A stretch of DNA of 64,000 nucleotides from Dipteris shenzhenensis (taxonomy: Eukaryota; Polypodiophyta; Polypodiopsida; Gleicheniales): assembly GCA_047967505.1 (NCBI GenBank), contig CM106541.1; one strand, written 5' to 3'. The translations under genes and the position numbers were made by a program. The notes beneath the pieces were generated by a model. The model searched no databases. It saw only the letters and a program-made list of their open reading frames with translations, and was not told the DNA's origin. Each line of letters opens with the position of its first letter. The stretch's first letter is position 1. This document shows, piece after piece, positions 58,674 to 64,000 of this stretch.

Positions 58674-59927
58674 ATGAGGTGTCTGCTAGGATTGGAAGAC
58701 GAAGATGTACGTGCACTTCAAGCAGAGATTGAGTCTAAAGAAATAGTCTTGGTCAAGTCAAGCAAAGACAAGGACTCCATTGAAATGTCTCAACGGGCAA
58801 TGGTGATTAAGCATGATAGAACCCTGAAAGAAGCGCTCATCAAGGAGTTCAACTCACGTCACCCTTCGCCCCAACATCAAACATGGGATGCCCTTGCAAC
58901 TTACTTCAAAATTGATTCAATTGTTTATCAGAGCTTCAAGGGTTCATGTGAGTCATGCGTCAAAGAGAAGCTGCAAGTTGGCAAGTCCACACTTGATTTC
59001 CCAAAAGCCGCGTCAATCTATCTTGATTGGGTGATTAGTTCAATAGAGGGTAACAAGTCTACATCGCAGTCTTGTTTTCCTTGGACAATTATTCAAGTGA
59101 ACATGGAGATGGAGGGGGAGAGCTTTCTAACACGTCACTCCAAGGGACAACTTCCAATCAGCTTGTGTGTGCTTGACACCTCAGAGGGATCTTCCAAAGG
59201 CATGTGTTGGGATAAGGATGCCTTCAAGAAGTTGCTCTGTGGCTTGATGGAGACCGTTGCCACTCCGTCATAGTATATATTGCTATCATTTATGATAATG
59301 ATAGAGATGGTAAATCTCAAGGAAGCAATGATAGAGGCTCGATTTTGGCATAGAAGGTTTGTGGGTGTTATCCATGAATCGGATAGTGCACAAAAGGGTT
59401 TGTCTGAGACCTTCTATTTTTTGTCATTTGTCAGCTCACATGATGGGTTTGATGGATTTGAGCACATGTTAGAAAACACAAGGCCATACACAATAATTGA
59501 GGACAATATTCTTTATTCTGATGAGGACGATGAGTATGAAAAAGAGGCAGTTGTGAAGCATGTCATCATCGAGGAGTGCATCAGGTGCTATTGTAGTAGG
59601 GAACATGAAGTTGTTGTTGACGTCTTTACTAATAGATGTGTGGCATTACAAGCATTGTCAAGCAAAAGAAAAGTGATCTCATTGGTGAAGACATCCCAAC
59701 AGGCAACAGAGGTCGAGGCTATGTGTGTGGCACATGCATCAAATAATCCCCATATTAAGATTTGGTCTAGCATTGAGAGGCCTCTTGAGACACACAGAGT
59801 TGATTCACCTATCGATGAAGGAATTAAAGAGGGTGAGCATCACATTGAAGACTTGCGACCTTTAACTGAAGCAGATCTTGAAGCTATCCCAAAGATTACA
59901 TTGGAAGATTTGGAGCAAGGTCTTTAG
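58674..59927 (+). pseudogene. possible beta-class DNA methyltransferase-like protein
   Basis: Two open stretches, 58674-59273 (199 codons) and 59280-59927 (215 codons), are in the same frame and split by a TAG at 59271-59273. The frame may start further upstream (EGRNPTITYMRCLLGLEDED). Near residue 168 is SLCVLDTSEGSSKGMCWDKD, laid out like the motif IV region (DPPY followed by W-D) of N4-cytosine/N6-adenine methyltransferases, but with DTSE in place of DPPY. Then come ATPS and REARFWHRRFVGVIHES-like sequence. In the second half, residues 108-131, EHEVVVDVFTNRCVALQALS resembles motif I (V-x-D-x-F-x-G-x-G), with Gly residues replaced. Motif IV before motif I is the beta-class order. Key residues are altered, so any enzyme would be inactive. 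This is pattern recognition only; other Rossmann-like proteins are possible. Confidence 0.35.
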
Positions 59928-60059
59928 CTACTCATTTATGCCTTGTGTATTTAGTTTCAAAATAATATGACTTTTATGGATTTTCTTGATTGCACATACT
60001 CTCATTATATTAAAGAGATTAAACATTAGGTATGATAAAATTGTGTGACATAATGACAT

Positions 60060-60582
60060 GGGGAATGGTACTAGTGTCATTCTCCCTATGTCGAGTTATA
60101 CGTAAGAGGTACTATTAACATTTTATGTGACCTCATATGGAGAATGGCACTAGTGCCATTCTCTCTTTGTGGTTATGTAGAAATGGTAATACTGTTATGT
60201 TCCTTTCTTGAATCTATGTTAGTTGAAAGCATTACAGAGATTAAAAATTGTAAAGTATTAACTATGCTACCAAAGTTTTGATTTGGGTGCTTTCTACAAA
60301 TCTATTGGACCAAAGTAATACAATATCTATGCTTTTAGATCATGCATTGTACATTTCTTTTGGGACATGGGGGGAGGCACTAGTAGTATTCTCTCCTCCC
60401 AATGAGGGTATAGAGAAAGGCACTAGTGGCATTCTCCATAACCTTATATGTAAAATGGCACTAGCACCACCCCAAGAGAAGAATGGCACTATTGCCATTC
60501 TCTCTATGAGTTCAGAGAGAAAGGTTGCACTATTTGCATTCTCAATTGACCTTTAGAGAGATTGGCACTTTTGCCATTCCCC
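60060..60582. repeat. cluster of diverged copies of a 20-24 bp palindrome
   Basis: A perfect palindrome with core GAATGGCACTAGTGCCATTC lies at 60140-60163. Imperfect relatives lie at about 60060-60087, 60181-60204, 60371-60394, 60412-60437, 60452-60472, 60478-60506, 60515-60543 and 60555-60582. Another lies outside at 58421-58455. Copies keep the order purine-rich AGA(A)TGGCAC, a short centre and GCCATTCTC. They sit in the gap between two plus-strand pseudogenes and are not explained by either. Confidence 0.85.
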
Positions 60583-60748
60583 AAAAAGACAATGGAATCA
60601 GTGAACGACGATGGATAATGTTCATACGTTATTGTTATTTATTAGTTTCATATGCTTTTGTGCTTCGACATTGTTGAATACACTCTAAAGAATCAAAATA
60701 TTTCTATATTCCTCAACTTCCACAAGGACCAATGATGCATGGAAGGAT

Positions 60749-61984
60749 ATGGAGACATCAAATGTAGAGGACAACATACCACCCAAAATGGGGACTATCA
60801 ATTACGCGATGGATACAGGAGGTATAGAAGAATACATAACCCCAAAAATGGAGAAAATTGCAAGGAATATCACGAATCCTATACTTTTAGAAGAGAACAT
60901 GGATGAACGTACTGTCTCAACATTGGGGACAAAACTAGATAATCTTATTGTTGTTGCAAACATGTATGAAATCATAGCACCTGACAATTTGGATGAGTCA
61001 AAAGCCAGCAACTTCAAGAAGAATTTGGATCTATATCCACATACAATTTCTTTGGATATGCCACGATTAACAATCATATTAGACTTGAATGGCCTGTTAT
61101 TAAGTCGCTGCCTATTCAAGTCTCCAATACATCCGTCTATTATGCATGGCAAAAATAGTTATATGGTTGTTCGTCCTAGGTGCATAGAATTTCTTAAAAT
61201 CTTGCTACAAAGATTTAATGTAGGTATCTGGTCGACTGCGATGGAGTATAATGTACTTGATATGGTAGGAAAGCTGTAAAATTATGCAAATGAGAGCCTC
61301 CCTTTCTTTGTTATATGGTCTCAGCAAGGATGCTACACTTACAGCAAGACGAGGATAAATAGGCCTGACAAGGTTGGTGTTGAGGCAATGTTCAAACCCT
61401 TAGCAAAAATCTCAAAGGCATTTGGATGTGATGCTAGAAGGACAATCCTTGTTGATGACTCCCCATACAAGGCTTGCATTAGCCCTCCATCAAATTGCAT
61501 ATTTCCTTCAACGTTTGATGTACAAGACAAGGATGATAATATTCTACTGAGAGAGTTGATGCCGTACTTACTACAACTCGATGAGACTAAAGATGTGCGC
61601 AGCATGATTGAGACAAATCAGTATGGACAATTACTTGTGATGGAGGGGCATAAGGATTTCAACCTTGTCCAGAAAGTAATTGATGAATGGAGGGAGGAAA
61701 ATCATGCATGGTCAAGAATGGAATATAAAACAAGAAATCTTCCTCTTGCAGATCAACTAAGAGAGAGGGATATAGGTGGTAGGGCAACCCATGGTGGTGA
61801 TGGCCAGGTGCCTAAACTCAATGCATCCCAAATAAGACTTTTAAGAAATGCTCTGCAACTCTCTAGCATGAATGCTATGCAAGTTTCTCAATTGGCTATA
61901 GACCTAGGGTACAAAGGTCGCTATATCAAGAAATACATTGCTAAGGGCTACATAAACCGACTACAAAATGCGTATTTTTCATGA
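60749..61984 (+). pseudogene. FCP1/HAD-like phosphatase domain protein
   Basis: ATG 60749 opens a frame that runs to 61984 with a single TAA at 61277-61279. After an acidic, repeat-like N terminus (NIPPKMGTINYAM and EYITPKMEKIARN), residues 107-120 read LTIILDLNGLLLSR, the position of the HAD nucleophile motif DxDxT/V with the second Asp replaced by Asn. FCP1-like features follow: MVVRPRCIEFLKILLQRFNV, VGIWSTAMEYNV and, after the stop, TILVDDSPYKACISPPSN. A C-terminal Lys/Arg/Leu region (SQIRLLRNALQLSSMNAMQV, YIKKYIAKGYINRLQN) may be nucleic-acid binding. FCP1 phosphatases act on phosphoserine, for example of Pol II CTD. Plant relatives with a DxNG form of the motif exist from recall. Confidence 0.6.
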
Positions 61985-62089
61985 AGGTAGATATGTCAAA
62001 GTGTTTTTTGATTTTATCTCAAGTCTATATAACTGTTGTTGTACCTAATTGAATTTGTCTTTTGTGATGTAGATAGATATACATTCAAA

Positions 62090-62608
62090 TCAAGCTTGAG
62101 TAGGTACATACTAGAACGAGATCCATTTGGACCACCAAAGTTACCTGTCCTTATCAACGAAGTGTTCTAGATAAAAAATGTGGCTTTCGAGGTGCACGAG
62201 TCAACCATTACAGGTGCTGGCTTGGGCTTGTTTGTGCATGGCTCCATCAAGAGAGGGACTACTATTCTCCATTAAGGAGGTGACAAGTACTCCTACAGAG
62301 ACTGGAAGGAATTATGTAAAGTTCATCCAAGGCTAAAGAAGTACTCTATCCAAGACGACCCTACTGTCCCTATGAAGGATATGGTGCATATTGTTGGTGA
62401 TGTTCAATATGGCAATGTGGCAGGATTTATTAATAGCAATAGAAATACCAATGTAAAGCCAAATGTTTGTTATGTATTTTCCCCTGATGTTCCACCTTGG
62501 TATGACCCCATGATGAACATAGATATTGCAGAATATGGTCACATTTGTATTGAATCCATAGATGATATACATGTAGGAGAGGAGCTATTTACAGACTATG
62601 AGTTTTGA
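62090..62608 (+). pseudogene. SET-domain protein, decayed
   Basis: A plus frame with stops at 62168-62170 (TAG) and 62273-62275 (TAA) ends at TGA 62606-62608. It reads FEVHESTITGAGLGLFVHGS, the canonical SET start (E-S-x-I-x-GAGLGLF). Then comes ILH-stop-GGD, where Tyr of the Y-x-G motif is expected, followed by VQYGNVAGFINSNRNTNVKP at the N-H-S-C position and, at the end, DIHVGEELFTDYEF, the G-E-E-L-x-x-D-Y motif. Its SET halves are both present, but the histone-binding NHxxxPN motif is degenerate. SET proteins are lysine methyltransferases. The frame is the same as that of the preceding HAD-like pseudogene, about 100 bp downstream. Confidence 0.7.
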
Positions 62609-63667
62609 ATAACAACATTGTATTTCTTTATACAATCATTACTTATGGGAATTACTACTTTCTTGCCAACTATGTAAATTGGTGTGTAATTGTTGTGTGT
62701 GAATAATATGCAAACATGTTCATAACTACATTCATAATGTATTTTGAAGGAGTGTCTCTCATGCCATTCTTTCTGGTGCCATTCTCTTTGGGGCTAGAAA
62801 TTGAGAGTTTCTTTGGAATCATGATTTATTTCAGGGATTTCAATGGTGCATCAACAAGTTGTTATGTTTTCATCCTAAAGTGTACTTTTTTACTTTGCAA
62901 TGAGTAATCAACATGACATGTAAAGTTATCCTTTTACAATAATGCTAGTCAATCTAAACATTGAAAGTGCACAATAAATGATTGTCATTGCCACCTAAAT
63001 TACATCAAATGCTTGTCATTGCCCATTGATTTTCCATCAACTACATATCTTGCATTCATTCTCCTCAACTATATCTCTTGATTTTCCATCAACTACATAT
63101 CTTACTAAGTTAAAGAGCCTATGCATTTTCATTGCAATACTCATGGTTATTAATTACACTCTATATTTTTTAAACGGTGTTTTGGAGATTTTCAAATGAG
63201 AATGCTCACAACAAAAGCGAGTCTCAATATCAATGGAAATTCCAGAGACTCGCTATTATGAAGGTGTTTTTGAACATCACTATGGCTCACGAGATGAATC
63301 TAACTCAAATGGGTTTCAAAGTTTATTATTTTGTTGATGATAACGTAGTTTAGACACTGATATTCTATTTAATATTTGAGAATGTAGTTGATATTTCACA
63401 CTTCATGAATGGCTATCTAGTCTATTTTCACATATTTCTCCTATTTTTTCATTGAGGGGAGCTACAATTTCTTCCAAAACTGCCATTCTGGGAATTGTGT
63501 TTTTCCCGAATTGTCTCTCCCCAATTTTATAATATGGTCAAACCTCTAGGAGGACAAGTGGAGGGTTGGCACAAGGAATCTTGCCACCTCATCCTACTTT
63601 CCCCATTATTTAACTTGCTCTCTTGGACCTTCTATACCTCCCCCACATGAGCCTATCCTATATGGAG
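62609..63667. other. no gene recognised; short direct repeat and more palindrome words
   Basis: The phrase TTGATTTTCCATCAACTACA, followed by TATCTT, occurs twice (near 63027 and 63077). TGCCATTCTTTCTGGTGCCA near 62761 repeats half-sites of the palindrome family seen at 60.1-60.6 kb. Otherwise AT-rich. Confidence 0.5.
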
Positions 63668-64000
63668 TAGTGATAGACAGCTAGTACATAACTTTTGTGG
63701 TGCTCTCTGCCAGCCTTTAAATGCCTGCATTTCCTATTGGTTGGGAACATTAGGAAGAACAGGTTCTTCTTCAGCTCCAGTAATGAACTCCAAATAGCCT
63801 TTTCCCATAAGGAAATTCATCATTCTAAACTTCCATGCTTGGAAGTTGTTCTTGTCAAGCTTTTCAGTGACAATCAATGAAAGAGAATCAGACACCATTA
63901 TAGAACACTGCAAAATATTCTGTCACTATAAAAAACACAGCTTCTACCTCAGAAGGGCAAATCTACAAAATTGACAAAAGTGGTATTTGACCACACAGTC
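63668..64000 (-). mobile_element. third Copia-A fragment: start of gag and leader, minus
   Basis: From about 63668 to the window end the minus strand matches 57270-57620. Gag starts at ATG 63898 (MVSDSLSLIVTEKLDKNNFQ) and has WKFRMMNFLMGKGYLEFITG and a TAG after VPNVPNQ-like sequence (Gln lost). The leader extends to 64000. The gag is cut at about 63668, and the 5' LTR would lie beyond the window. Confidence 0.9.

Noticed and set aside
58402-62608. Endogenous giant-virus fragment
   Set aside because: SET and FCP1-like genes occur in such viruses, but there is no capsid, polymerase or packaging ATPase here, so the origin cannot be assigned.

Overview
The window reads as nuclear DNA of a land plant with a large, repeat-rich genome. 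The evidence is long-leader Copia and Ty3/gypsy retrotransposons primed by initiator-Met tRNA, layers of nested LTR elements, a 182-bp-class satellite and heavy point-mutation decay of every coding region. I cannot name the species; a fern or gymnosperm is a guess. No intact host gene, tRNA, rRNA or CRISPR array was found. Almost everything is mobile or tandemly repeated DNA.

Layout. 1-11145: a satellite array of about 60 monomers of ~182 bp, built from three alternating types that form a ~545-bp higher-order repeat; it continues off the left edge. 11.2-14.7 kb: a decayed DDE-type transposase-like gene (DUF7869 kind, plus strand). A second, partial copy on the minus strand (17.74-18.85 kb) is fused to a Copia-A LTR and leader (17.19-17.74 kb). 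19.0-21.2 kb: a broken minus-strand coiled-coil protein related to the third ORF of the gypsy family described next. 21.2-26.7 kb: short tandem duplications and minisatellites without genes.

26.7-58.4 kb is a nested retrotransposon stack. The host is a minus-strand Ty3/gypsy element with gag, protease, RT, RNase H, integrase and a large extra 3' ORF. Three elements interrupt it: a 2.0-kb LTR element without pol (30957-32988, TSD gtagt), Copia-A in plus orientation (34807-43307), and Copia-B (46515-52324, TSD cttcg, LTRs differing at one base). The plus Copia-A has lost gag and carries a rearranged plus-strand piece of the same gypsy family (35.5-40.2 kb). A minus-strand Copia-A (52400-58401) abuts and truncates the 5' end of the gypsy.

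58.4-62.6 kb holds the least familiar material. Three decayed plus-strand enzyme-like reading frames lie in series: one resembling a beta-class DNA methyltransferase, one FCP1/HAD-like and one SET-domain. A cluster of diverged copies of a perfect palindrome lies between the first two. They may be remnants of one composite mobile element. The window ends in a third Copia-A fragment (63668-64000).

Many in-frame stops across unrelated families are the product of C-to-T or G-to-A changes (TGG to TGA/TAG, CAG to TAG, CGA to TGA), as expected of long-silenced, cytosine-methylated repeats.
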